Below are positions 8,495 through 16,471 of a DNA stretch of 64,000 nt, piece by piece. The translations under genes were made by a program, and so were the position numbers. The DNA is from Bailinhaonella thermotolerans. GTDB lineage: Bacteria > Actinomycetota > Actinomycetes > Streptosporangiales > Streptosporangiaceae. The notes below the pieces were generated by a model. The model was given only the letters and a program-made list of their open reading frames with translations, had not been told where the DNA came from and ran no database searches. The stretch lies in assembly GCF_003594875.1 (NCBI RefSeq), contig NZ_QZEY01000009.1:124001-188000 (forward strand), given 5' to 3'. Each line of letters begins with the position of its first letter. The stretch's first letter is position 1.

Positions 8495-11400
8495 GGGCGC
8501 TCATCAACGGGCTCCTCGCCGCCGCGCTCGCCGCCGGGACGCTCGCCCTCACCCCGGCCGCGCACGCCGGACCCGCGAACGCCATCCCGCGGGCCTCCTC
8601 CGCCGGGTCCGTTCCCGGGCCCGCCGCTCCCCCGCCGGCGACGGGTGGCCCCGCGGTGCCGAAGGTGCGGGGCCAGGTCACCCTGATCACCGGGGACCTG
8701 GTGACCGTGTCGGAATCCGGGCACCGGGCCGAACCCGGACCCGGCAGGACCGTCGACTTCCACACGCAGGTGAGCGGGGGCCACCTGTACGTCATCCCGT
8801 CCGACGCGCTCCGCCTGGTCGCCTCCGGCGTCCTCGATCGCCGCCTCTTCGCGGTCACGCAGCTCCTGACCTGGCGGTACGGCGACGCCGACCGCTCGGA
8901 CATCCCGTTGATCGCGCAGGGCGCGGCGGCCGCGCCCCGGTCGGCGCGAGCCGTACGGCCGATGGGCGGGCTCGGGCTGACGGCGCTGCGCGTCCCCAAG
9001 CAGGAGGCGGGCCGGGCCTGGCAGGAGCTAGCCGCTCCCCGCGCCCTGGCCGCCGGGCGGGGGAAGCTCTGGCTGGACGGCCGCAGGGAGTTCACCCTCG
9101 ACCGGAGCACGGCCCAGATCGGCGCCACCACCGCGTGGAAACAGGGCGTGACCGGCGCGGGCGTCACGGTCGCGGTGCTCGACACGGGCTACGACCCCAG
9201 CCATCCGGATCTGAAGGACGTGGTCTCCCACGCGAAGAACTTCAGCGAAGAACCCGACGTCAGCGACACGTTCGGCCACGGCACCCATGTCGCCTCGATC
9301 GTCGCGGGCGCCGGGGAGAAGCACCGCGGGGTCGCGCCGGGCGCCAAGCTCGCCGTGGGCAAGGTGGGCGGCCAGCAGGGGGCGAGCGACTCCGCCATCA
9401 TCGCCGGCATGGACTGGGCCGTCTCCGAGGCCGGGGCCAAGGTCGTGAACCTCAGCCTCGGCGCCCCCGACAGCCCGGGGCTCGACCCCGTCGAGCAGGC
9501 CGTGAACACGCTCTCCCAGCGGACGGGCGCGTTGTTCGTCGTCGCCGCGGGCAACAGCGGCGAGAGCTCTCCCGCGTCCAGCCCCGGCAGCGCCGACGCC
9601 GCCCTCACCGTCGGCGCGGTGGACCGGGAGGACCGCGTCACCGCGTTCTCCAGCGGCGCGCCCCGCGAGGGCGACCACGCGATCAAGCCCGACCTCACGG
9701 CCCCCGGCCAGGAGATCTCCGCCGCGCTGCCGGGCGGCGGACACGGCGAGATGAGCGGCACCTCCATGTCGTCCCCGCACGTCGCCGGGGCCGCCGCCCT
9801 CCTCGCCCAGCTCCACCCCGACTGGACCGGCGCGCGGCTCAAGGCCGCCCTCACCGGTACGGCGGCGCCGACTGCGGGCGTGTCGCCGTACCGGCAGGGC
9901 ACGGGGCGCGTCGATCTGGTGCGCGCGCTCGGCCAGCGGATCGTCGCCGAGACGGACGGGGCGTGGGCCGCGTTCCCCTGGGACGGCCCGGGCGGGCGGA
10001 CGGCCACCAAGGCGATCACCTACGTCAACACGGGTGAGAGCCCCGTCACGCTGGACCTGTCCGCCGAAGGCGAGGTGATCGCGCTCGCGGCGCGGCGGGT
10101 GGAGGTGCCCGCGGGCGGGCGCGCACAGGTCACGGTGACCATCGACGCCACGGGAAAGGCTCCCGGAGACTATCCCGGGATCATCACCGCGCGCGCGGGC
10201 GAGACGGTCGTCCGCACGGTCGCCGGAGCCTACGTCGAGCCCGAGTCGTACGACGTCACGATCACGGCGCTCGACAGCCAGGGCGCGCCGGCGGAGCCGT
10301 GGGCGCAGGTGTACCACCCGGAGTCCGGGGCCTTCCGCGACCTGGTGTTCCAGGGCGGCGAGGCGAAGGTGCGGCTGACCGAGGGCGACTGGCGCCTGCA
10401 CGCCGAGGTGCGCGAGGATCAGGCGCGGATCACGATCGCCTCCACCGCGTTCACCGTGAAGGACGCCACCTCGCGCGTCACGGTGGACGCCCGGCGGGGC
10501 CGGCAGGTCCGCTCGGAGCTGGACGACCCCACCGCCGAACGCGGGCCCGCCTACCAGTGGTCACTGGCCGAGGGCGGCTGGGGTGCCTCGATGGTGAGCA
10601 TGCGGGGCGGGATCGGCCGCCTCCACGTGATCCCCGCGCGCCGTCCGGGACTCCGGTACGCCGCCCACACGTCGTGGTTCAAGAAGGGCGCGACGCCGAG
10701 CCCGTACCGCTACGACCTGGTCGACCGGCGGGACGGCGAGATACCCGAGGACCCGGTGATCATGGGCAGGCGGCGCGACCTGACCACGGTGACGGCGGTC
10801 TATCGCGCGTCGGGCGTGGCCGCCACCGGGCTCGAGGGGAGCGGCCCGGTCATCCCGGGATGGCTGATGAACACGACCACGCCGAATCGGGACCGGATGG
10901 AGTTGCCCGCCACCATCACGCACCACCGGACCCCGGGGTTCGACTGGACGGGCGCGTTGGTCGTGGGCGCGATGGCCCTCGACGACCCGGTCCGGCGGGC
11001 CAGGTCCGGCCGCGAGGAGTGGAACGTGGCGGTCAGCGGCCCCGCGTTCGCCTCCGGCGGCGAAGGCCGCACCGGCGACGCGAGCCGCACCGGCGACAGG
11101 ATCGCCTACACCGCGGGGCCGTTCTTCAGCGACGGCGTCCGGGGCCGCCTGGGCCTGGACGACGCGGCGACGGGCACCATCGTGCTCAGCCGGGACGGGC
11201 GGGAGATCGCCCGGGCCGACCTGGCCGGGTGCGGGCGGCGGCCGCGGAACTGCCGGATCGGCGCGGAGGTGCCCGCCGGGGAGGGCGACTACACACTGAG
11301 CACGGTGTTCCGCAGGCAGGTGGCGCACTCCGCGCTGTCCACCTCGGTGGAGAGCGTCTGGACGTTCCGTTCGGGGACCACGCCGGAGGAACGGCCGCTG

Positions 11401-11721
11401 CCGCTCATGGCGGTGCGGTACGCCCCGGGCGGGCTCGACTCCCACAACCGGGCCCGCGCCGGATCGCTGGTCCGGGTGCCGCTCTGGGTGGAGCGGAACC
11501 CCGGAGCGCCCCGCTCCGCCGTACGGTCCCTGACGCTGGAGGCGTCGGGAGACGACGGCGCGACCTGGCGGCGCGTCCCGGCCGTGCGCACGGGTGACGG
11601 CTGGACGGCGCTCGTGCGCTCCCCCGCCGCGCCGGGCTTCGTGTCGCTGCGGGCGACCGTGAAGGACGCGTCGGGCGCGGGCGTCACGCAGACGATCCTG
11701 CGCGCCTACGCCGTGCGATGA
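8491..11721 (+). CDS. secreted S8 (subtilisin-like) serine peptidase, multidomain
   Basis: A 1076-residue subtilase. A Sec signal peptide (about residues 1-26) is followed by a propeptide region to about 200 and a catalytic domain (about 215-480) with intact Asp231 (VLDTGYD), His263 (GHGTHVAS), oxyanion Asn355 (AAGNSGES) and Ser425 (SGTSMSSPHVAG). About 600 C-terminal residues are beta-rich, look like stacked Ig or jelly-roll domains, and hold a possible disulfide pair in the segment near residues 913-921. The family cleaves extracellular protein. Several Streptomyces relatives of about 1100 residues share this layout. The ATG overlaps the lipoprotein stop. Confidence 0.93.
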   Translation: MRALINGLLAAALAAGTLALTPAAHAGPANAIPRASSAGSVPGPAAPPPATGGPAVPKVRGQVTLITGDLVTVSESGHRAEPGPGRTVDFHTQVSGGHLYVIPSDALRLVASGVLDRRLFAVTQLLTWRYGDADRSDIPLIAQGAAAAPRSARAVRPMGGLGLTALRVPKQEAGRAWQELAAPRALAAGRGKLWLDGRREFTLDRSTAQIGATTAWKQGVTGAGVTVAVLDTGYDPSHPDLKDVVSHAKNFSEEPDVSDTFGHGTHVASIVAGAGEKHRGVAPGAKLAVGKVGGQQGASDSAIIAGMDWAVSEAGAKVVNLSLGAPDSPGLDPVEQAVNTLSQRTGALFVVAAGNSGESSPASSPGSADAALTVGAVDREDRVTAFSSGAPREGDHAIKPDLTAPGQEISAALPGGGHGEMSGTSMSSPHVAGAAALLAQLHPDWTGARLKAALTGTAAPTAGVSPYRQGTGRVDLVRALGQRIVAETDGAWAAFPWDGPGGRTATKAITYVNTGESPVTLDLSAEGEVIALAARRVEVPAGGRAQVTVTIDATGKAPGDYPGIITARAGETVVRTVAGAYVEPESYDVTITALDSQGAPAEPWAQVYHPESGAFRDLVFQGGEAKVRLTEGDWRLHAEVREDQARITIASTAFTVKDATSRVTVDARRGRQVRSELDDPTAERGPAYQWSLAEGGWGASMVSMRGGIGRLHVIPARRPGLRYAAHTSWFKKGATPSPYRYDLVDRRDGEIPEDPVIMGRRRDLTTVTAVYRASGVAATGLEGSGPVIPGWLMNTTTPNRDRMELPATITHHRTPGFDWTGALVVGAMALDDPVRRARSGREEWNVAVSGPAFASGGEGRTGDASRTGDRIAYTAGPFFSDGVRGRLGLDDAATGTIVLSRDGREIARADLAGCGRRPRNCRIGAEVPAGEGDYTLSTVFRRQVAHSALSTSVESVWTFRSGTTPEERPLPLMAVRYAPGGLDSHNRARAGSLVRVPLWVERNPGAPRSAVRSLTLEASGDDGATWRRVPAVRTGDGWTALVRSPAAPGFVSLRATVKDASGAGVTQTILRAYAVR

Positions 11722-11765
11722 GCGGATCTCCCGGGGCCGGTCGCGGCCGGTCCCGGGAGCCGCGA

Positions 11766-11794
11766 TTGAAACGCTTCGTTGAACGGAATACGGT
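11766..11794 (+). promoter_or_regulatory. promoter of the leaderless padR transcript
   Basis: TTGAAA (11766-11771), a 17-nt spacer and TACGGT (11789-11794) precede the ATG at 11802 by only 7 nt. The expected transcription start is therefore at or within a base of the ATG, so the mRNA should be leaderless, which is common in actinobacteria. The spacer contains the palindrome CGTTGAACG, a possible autoregulatory site. Confidence 0.45.
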
Positions 11795-11801
11795 CGGCCG
11801 C

Positions 11802-12128
11802 ATGCCAAGGGGAACCGCTGAGGTGAGTGAGCCCATGTACTTCGTGCTCACCGTCCTGCTGGACGGGCCGATGCACGGGCACGCGATCATGAAGGAGATC
11901 GCCGCGCTGTCCGGGGGCCGGGTGCGCCCCTCGGTGGGCACGCTGTACGGAATCCTCGACCGCCTCTGCGAACGCGGCATGATCACCGTGGACCGCGAGG
12001 AGACCGTGCAGGGCCGTGTGCGCCGCCACTTCCGGGTCACGGAGGCCGGCCGCGACGTGGTCCTCGCCGAGGCGCGGCGGATGCAGCAGGCCGCGGCCCT
12101 GGTGATGAACCGGATCCAGCCCGCATGA
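11802..12128 (+). CDS. PadR-family transcriptional repressor
   Basis: A 108-residue winged-helix protein. MYFVLTVLLDGPMHGHAIMKEI and the wing RPSVGTLYGILDRLCERGMI are typical of the PadR N-terminal domain. The C-terminus is one dimerisation helix, so it belongs to the short PadR-s2 subgroup. The ATG at 11802 is preferred over 11718 because the domain starts there and a promoter places the transcript start at that codon. It overlaps the next gene by 4 nt (ATGA), a common arrangement in which PadR controls its membrane partner. Confidence 0.88.
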   Translation: MPRGTAEVSEPMYFVLTVLLDGPMHGHAIMKEIAALSGGRVRPSVGTLYGILDRLCERGMITVDREETVQGRVRRHFRVTEAGRDVVLAEARRMQQAAALVMNRIQPA

Positions 12129-13024
12129 CGCCCCTCGAACGCCGGTACCGCGGCTTCCTGCTCGCCTATCCGCGCGACTACCGGGCCGCCCACGGCGGCG
12201 AACTCCTCGGTCTCCTCCTGGACACCGCCCCGCCCGGCCGCACGGTCCCGGACCCCCGGGAGGTCGCGGGCCTCGTGTCCGGCGGAGTCCGCGCCCGTCT
12301 CGCCGCGGCCACCCGGCGCGGTCCGGCCTGGGCCGACGGCCTGCACCTGGGCGCCACCGCGCTCACCGCCGTCCAGTTCGCCGCGCTTCTGCCGTACGCC
12401 CCGGCCATCCCCCTCTGGACGGCTCTGTCCGCGCTGGCGTTGCTGGCGGTGATGCGCGGGCGCCCGTTCCTCGCTCTGCCGCTGGTGCTGCTCACCGGCG
12501 CGAAGTCGGTCGCGATCGCGGCGGGCACGCCCCTGTTCGACACCACCCTGCTCCCGGTCTTCCCGGCCGTCCTCGCCGACAGCCCCCTGTTCGCCCGGAC
12601 CGGTCCCGTCGCGGTCGCCGCGGGCTACGCCCTCGCCGGGGCCGCCCTCCTGGTCCTGGCCGCGCGCGGGCGCCGGGCCGCCCCGCGCTCATGGTGGTGG
12701 GCCGCCGCCGTGCCGCTCGCCGCCTGGACGCCCGCCGCCGCCCCGCATCCCCTCGACGCCGGCCGGATCGCCCTGGAGCTGTGCCTGCTGGCCCTGGCCG
12801 TCTGGGCGAGCCGCCTCACCCGCGACCCCCGCTGGTCCCTGGGCGCGATCCTCTACCTCCTGGCCGCCTCGGCCACCCTCACGCCCCACCTCCAGACCCC
12901 GGCCTCCCGGCACCTGGCCTATTGGACCCTCCTGACCGCCCTCACGGCCACCGCCGCCCTCGCGGCCTGCGACGCCCCCAGAGCCGCCACCGCCCTCCTC
13001 CGCCGCCTCACCACCCCGGCCTGA
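12125..13024 (+). CDS. PadR-partner integral membrane protein
   Basis: A 299-residue protein with a cytoplasmic N-terminus (about 75 residues with Arg-rich helices) and about seven hydrophobic helices from residue 78 onward. The N-terminal pattern ERRYRGFLLAYPRDYRAAHGGELLGLLLD is characteristic of membrane proteins co-encoded with PadR regulators in actinobacteria. The role is unknown. It is translationally coupled to the repressor gene and convergent with the frameshifted gene that follows. Confidence 0.8.
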   Translation: MTPLERRYRGFLLAYPRDYRAAHGGELLGLLLDTAPPGRTVPDPREVAGLVSGGVRARLAAATRRGPAWADGLHLGATALTAVQFAALLPYAPAIPLWTALSALALLAVMRGRPFLALPLVLLTGAKSVAIAAGTPLFDTTLLPVFPAVLADSPLFARTGPVAVAAGYALAGAALLVLAARGRRAAPRSWWWAAAVPLAAWTPAAAPHPLDAGRIALELCLLALAVWASRLTRDPRWSLGAILYLLAASATLTPHLQTPASRHLAYWTLLTALTATAALAACDAPRAATALLRRLTTPA

Positions 13025-13033
13025 GACGGACGG

Positions 13034-13656
13034 TCACCGCGGCTCGGGCGCGGGGGTGTCACAGGTCGGCAGGTTCCGGATGACGTAACCGGTGACAAGG
13101 GGCACCTCGTCCGTCCGCGGCACCCCGAACACCCGGAACCCGCCCACGAGACCGGTCAGGACGACGCCCCGACGGCGTTCGATCTCCCGCAGCTCGGGCG
13201 GCCGCGGGCATCGGCGGATGCGCAGCCTCAGGGCGAACTCCCGGCTCTCCCCGGCTCCGACCGTGAGAGGGCGGAACCCGACCGTGGGGTACCCGCCGCT
13301 CGACGGGCTGACGAGCGTCTCGGTGTGATCCACCACCCGCTCCACCACGGTGGCACTCCCAGCTTGACGACCTCGACCGGGAAGGGGCCGTCGTTGGTGA
13401 GGCTGAGGCCGACCTCCACCCAGCCGCCCGCGTCGGGCAGGCTCGCGTCGTACTCGATGGGCACATGGACGTTGGACCGGACCGTGACGGCGTTCTCCAG
13501 GGTCGTCCCCCGCGCGTCCAGGACCACCATGTGGCTGAAGCCCGGCCGCGTGTGAAGAGGCTGGTGGTTGAGTACGTACGCCGACGCCGCGGCGATCAGG
13601 GTCGTGCCGGCGAGGATCGCGGTGGGCAGAATCAGGCGTGGCGGCTTGTCCGACAT
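13034..13656 (-). pseudogene. membrane-anchored hypothetical protein, single frameshift
   Basis: The first part (13656 down to about 13351) encodes a cytoplasmic start MSDKPPRL, one N-terminal membrane helix and a beta-rich external segment ending in VVKLGVPP. The second part, in another frame, continues sensibly from VVERVVDHTETLVSP to a stop at 13034. One missing base near 13349-13350, next to a repeated GTGG string, would join them into about 208 residues. It is either a real recent mutation or a sequencing error. ATG 13665 is an alternative start. No family recognised. Confidence 0.6.
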
Positions 13657-13724
13657 GGGGGACATGATCGCGTAGGCGGGTTCGGGGTGGGCGGGGATCG
13701 CGGGAACGGGGTCCGGAAACGCGA

Positions 13725-13754
13725 AAGCCGCCGACCCGGGAGGGTCGGCGGCTT
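13725..13754 (-). terminator. stem-loop beyond the displaced tmRNA 3' end copy
   Basis: A perfect 13-bp stem (AAGCCGCCGACCC and its complement) with a GGGA loop. It lies directly after the 22-bp tmRNA-end copy at 13762-13783 when read on the minus strand. It is probably the original ssrA terminator, separated from the gene by the islet. Confidence 0.6.
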
Positions 13755-13761
13755 GTCGCTG

Positions 13762-13783
13762 ACTGGTGGAGGTGGCGGGAATC
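13762..13783 (-). repeat. distal copy of the tmRNA 3' end (att-like repeat)
   Basis: These 22 bp are identical to 16450-16471, the last bases of the tmRNA gene including CCA. No T-arm or other tRNA-like structure precedes them, so this is only an end fragment, as left by site-specific integration at ssrA. Confidence 0.65.
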
Positions 13784-13943
13784 AGGACGCTCACAGCGAC
13801 ATCCAGCTCCGAACTGGTCACCAAATGGCTCCGGCAGCCAGAGCTTCCACCGGCGGACGGGAAGCCTCCCGGGCTATGTGCCCGGCTTCCTCCCAGCCTG
13901 AGGCTCGCGTGAGAGGCTCGGTAAGGGGACCGGTTCCCGGTCT

Positions 13944-14300
13944 TCAGGTGGTTGGGACGGCGGCGCGGGCGTCGGCGGCGGTGGGGTAGATGGGGAACGC
14001 GCGGGTGAGCCCGGTCAGGCGGAAGATGCGGTCGAGCCGGGCGTTCAGGCCGGCCAGAGCCAGGGTGCCACCCTGGGCGTGCAGGGCCTTTCGGGCCGCG
14101 AGGAAGGCGGTGATGCCGCTGGAGGAGCAGAAGTCCAGGTCGGTCAGGTCGGCGATGAGGTGGCGGCAGCCGCTGGCGCGGGCGGTCTCGATCGCCTGGT
14201 TCAGGCGGGGAGCGGTGTTGTAGTCCAGTTCACCGCTCAGGTACAGGACGCACACGGGCGGCTGGTCGAGCTCGGTGTCGATGGTCAGCGAAGCGGTCAT
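13944..14300 (-). CDS. STAS-domain anti-sigma factor antagonist
   Basis: A 118-residue single STAS domain of the SpoIIAA/RsbV type. The phosphorylation loop is DLDFCSSSGITAF; by alignment with SpoIIAA the phosphorylatable serine is about Ser60. It is expected to bind an HATPase anti-sigma factor when unphosphorylated and to release a sigma factor. It lies 17 nt downstream of the SpoIIE-type phosphatase, which would dephosphorylate it. Length is normal for the family. Confidence 0.88.
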   Translation of the reverse strand: MTASLTIDTELDQPPVCVLYLSGELDYNTAPRLNQAIETARASGCRHLIADLTDLDFCSSSGITAFLAARKALHAQGGTLALAGLNARLDRIFRLTGLTRAFPIYPTAADARAAVPTT

Positions 14301-14317
14301 AGTGCTGGTCTTTCCCC

Positions 14318-15634
14318 CTATGGGGTACTCGGCGGAACGGATAGGGCGAGCAGGGCGGTGTCATCCGCGAGGCCCGGCCCGAACCCGGTAAGCAGGTCTT
14401 GGAGTGCGGCGATGATCTGATCGGCGGGGGCGCCGGCCAGGCCGGCCGCCACGTGTTGCAGGCGCTCGTCGCCGAACAGCGAACCACCGGCGACGCGGGC
14501 CTCGGTGAGCCCATCGGTGTACAGCAGAAGCGCGTCCCCCGGGGCCAGCCGCGCGGGGGCCACGGCGAAGGACGCATCGGGGAACAGGCCGACCAGGTCC
14601 CCGCCCTCGGGGTGCAACCATTCCACCATGCCGGCGGCGCGGATGATCAAGGCCGGCGGGTGCCCGCCCCCGGCCAGCGTCAGCTCCAGCCCGCTGGATG
14701 TCAGGGTGGCCATTCCGAACAGGGTGGTGCAGTAGCGCGGGGTGTCGTGCACGTACTCCTGGAGCAGAACGGTGTTGAGATTGGCCAGCACCGAGACCGG
14801 GTCGGGATCGTAGGTGGCCGCCGCCCGCAGGGTGTACCGGGTGAGCGAGGTGAGCGCCGCCGCGTCGGCACCCTTGCCGCACACATCACCCAAGAAGAAG
14901 CCCCACCGGCGGTCTCCGAGGGCGAACAGGTCGTAGAAGTCTCCTCCGACGTGCTCAGTGGAGGCCGTGTGGTAGTAAGCAGCCGCGGCCAGCCCCTCGA
15001 TCTGCGGCAGCCGTGGCGGCAGCAGAGCCCGCTGCAGGGTCGCGTTGATCACTTGCAGGCGTTGCTGATCGGCCTCGGCGCGGAGGCGGCTCTCGCGTTC
15101 CAGCCGGACCGTGGTCATCGCCGCCAGCCGCAGTTCCAGCTCATCCATCACCACCGCGGCCAGGTCGGCCAGGGTGGCAAGACCCTGCTCGTCCATCTGC
15201 CGGGGCCGGGTGTCCAGCACGTTGACGGTGCCCAGCCGATAGCCGTCGGGCGTGGTGATCGGCGCGGCGGCGTAGAAGCGGATCCCCAGCTCGCCATGTA
15301 CCAGCGGGTTGCCCACGGTGCGCGGGTCGGTCAGCGCGTCGGTGACCAGGTACGGCTGACTGTGCAAGATCGCCGAGGCGCACAGGCCGGGATCGCGGCC
15401 GATCTCGGTGACATCCTCGCCCAGGCCCTGCTTCGCCTTGAACCAGACCCGGTCGGTGTCCACGATGGTCACGGTCGCTATCGGCACATCCAGCATCCGC
15501 GCGGCCAGCGCCGCCACCCTGTCGAACGCCCCGTCCGGCGGAGTGTCCAGGACGGCGTAACGCCGTACCGCAGCCAGCCGCCGCACCTCATCTGCCGGAA
15601 TCAAGCTCTCGGGAACACCGACGTCTACGCTCAT
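14318..15634 (-). CDS. GAF-domain SpoIIE/RsbU-type PP2C phosphatase
   Basis: A 438-residue protein: GAF sensor domain at about residues 30-170, a coiled segment at about 173-205, then a PP2C (SpoIIE) domain at about 215-433. Metal-binding residues are intact: Asp232 (VGGDFYD), Asp250 (GDVCGKG), Asp374 (YTDGLTEAR) and Asp424/425 (ADDTALL). The expected role is dephosphorylation of the STAS protein encoded next, controlled by a signal sensed by the GAF domain. It starts about 130 bp downstream of the kinase gene, so it may have its own promoter. Confidence 0.9.
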   Translation of the reverse strand: MSVDVGVPESLIPADEVRRLAAVRRYAVLDTPPDGAFDRVAALAARMLDVPIATVTIVDTDRVWFKAKQGLGEDVTEIGRDPGLCASAILHSQPYLVTDALTDPRTVGNPLVHGELGIRFYAAAPITTPDGYRLGTVNVLDTRPRQMDEQGLATLADLAAVVMDELELRLAAMTTVRLERESRLRAEADQQRLQVINATLQRALLPPRLPQIEGLAAAAYYHTASTEHVGGDFYDLFALGDRRWGFFLGDVCGKGADAAALTSLTRYTLRAAATYDPDPVSVLANLNTVLLQEYVHDTPRYCTTLFGMATLTSSGLELTLAGGGHPPALIIRAAGMVEWLHPEGGDLVGLFPDASFAVAPARLAPGDALLLYTDGLTEARVAGGSLFGDERLQHVAAGLAGAPADQIIAALQDLLTGFGPGLADDTALLALSVPPSTP

Positions 15635-15705
15635 CCGCCCTGCCCTCTGCCCGGCACCACACCCGAACTGTCACAGATCAATACGAAATGACCGACTTTC
15701 ACGAG

Positions 15706-15720
15706 GAATGGTAGCCATTC
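15706..15720. promoter_or_regulatory. 15-bp perfect palindrome upstream of the phosphatase gene
   Basis: GAATGG and CCATTC flank a central TAG, giving six perfect base pairs. It lies in the 130-bp gap between the HATPase gene and the phosphatase gene and could be an operator. Confidence 0.3.
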
Positions 15721-15766
15721 GGCTTCCCATCACGAACCACGGGCCGCGGGCGTCCCCCGCGGGTGC

Positions 15767-16177
15767 TTACAGGCGGAGCGTCATCTGCACGCAGGTGCCA
15801 TCCACAAGGCGCGTGATGCGCACGTCATCGCAGAACTGCCGGATCAGATACAACCCGTATCCCCGAGGCGCCCCGGGCGATGGTGGTTCCAGCCCGGCAT
15901 CGTCCGGGATGAGACGCCCGGAGCGGTCGCAGACCTGCGCGCTCACCTCACCACCGCCACGGGTCAAAATCAGCGTACCCCGGCCACCGGCGTGCTCGAG
16001 CACGTTGACGATCGCCTCGTCCACCGCCAGCACGAAGTCCTCCGACGCCTGCCCGCCGAGGTCCAGCGGCGCAAGGAACTCGCGCACCTGTTGACGGTGC
16101 GCCGCCAGATCCCCACCGATTGGATGACGCACTGTATGGCCCGGATCAGCCGAATCCAGCAACGAGGTCACCCCCAT
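15767..16177 (-). CDS. HATPase anti-sigma factor / serine kinase (SpoIIAB-RsbW type)
   Basis: A 136-residue single ATPase domain of the GHKL fold. The N box EAIVNVLEHAG (54-64, Mg-binding Asn58), G1 box CDRSG (83-87) and G2 box GYGLYLI (106-112) are all present. Proteins of this type phosphorylate the STAS antagonist and inhibit a sigma factor. Together with the two downstream genes it makes a full partner switch. No sigma factor is encoded in the islet, so the target must be elsewhere. Confidence 0.88.
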   Translation of the reverse strand: MGVTSLLDSADPGHTVRHPIGGDLAAHRQQVREFLAPLDLGGQASEDFVLAVDEAIVNVLEHAGGRGTLILTRGGGEVSAQVCDRSGRLIPDDAGLEPPSPGAPRGYGLYLIRQFCDDVRITRLVDGTCVQMTLRL

Positions 16178-16259
16178 CGCCGCCCGGGCGCTCCTGACTC
16201 ATGCGCACATCCCTGTTCCTCATCCCAGTCGGGGCGTCATATCGAGTCCCCATCCCTCC

Positions 16260-16374
16260 CGATCAGACGACATCCTTCAGATTCTGGATGCGCTCGGAGT
16301 CGATGGGCAACGTCGGCACCAGCTCATGACGATCGCCCGTGAGGCGGCTGAGCGAGGGTGGTGGGAGGGCAACG
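16260..16374 (+). pseudogene. fragment of an XRE/DUF5753 regulator
   Basis: In one plus-strand frame about 34 residues run from DDILQILDALGVDG to IAREAAERGWWEG. The same pattern occurs in the intact XRE gene of this window (LLNVYGVTD to LARQARDRGWWADY). No HTH precedes it and no DUF5753 domain follows; homology ends just before the ssrA terminator. I read it as a relic lying at the edge of the islet. Confidence 0.45.
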
Positions 16375-16403
16375 CCTGTCCAGGGCGTGTCCACGATCTT
16401 CAC

Positions 16404-16449
16404 ACGCAACAGCCGCTGACCTGTCTTCGCAGGTCAGCGGCTGTTGCGT
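16404..16449 (-). terminator. ssrA terminator stem-loop
   Basis: A 20-bp perfect stem with loop TCTTCG, ending one base before the 3' repeat of the tmRNA gene. It is followed on the minus strand by no clear U-run, as usual in actinobacteria. It could be the terminator brought in by the islet. Confidence 0.75.
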
Positions 16450-16471
16450 ACTGGTGGAGGTGGCGGGAATC
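16450..16471 (-). repeat. proximal copy of the 22-bp att-like repeat (inside ssrA)
   Basis: This is the functional 3' end of the tmRNA gene, identical to 13762-13783. The identity stops just before the T-loop sequence. Confidence 0.65.

Larger units (their letters stand above)
13762..16471 (-). mobile_element. 2.7-kb islet integrated at the 3' end of ssrA
   Basis: The segment is bounded by two identical 22-bp copies of the tmRNA 3' end, each followed on the minus strand by its own strong stem-loop. ssrA is a classical integration target of phages and islands. Inside are three partner-switching genes and a fragment of an XRE/DUF5753 regulator. No integrase is left, so it could be a decayed island or a satellite mobilised in trans. 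The boundaries are seen; the mobile origin is inferred. Confidence 0.5.

Noticed and set aside
13762-13850. Possible second tRNA or tmRNA gene ending in CCACCA
   Set aside because: Upstream of the CCA end there is no T-arm GGTTCGA or matching acceptor strand; only 22 bp agree with the ssrA end.
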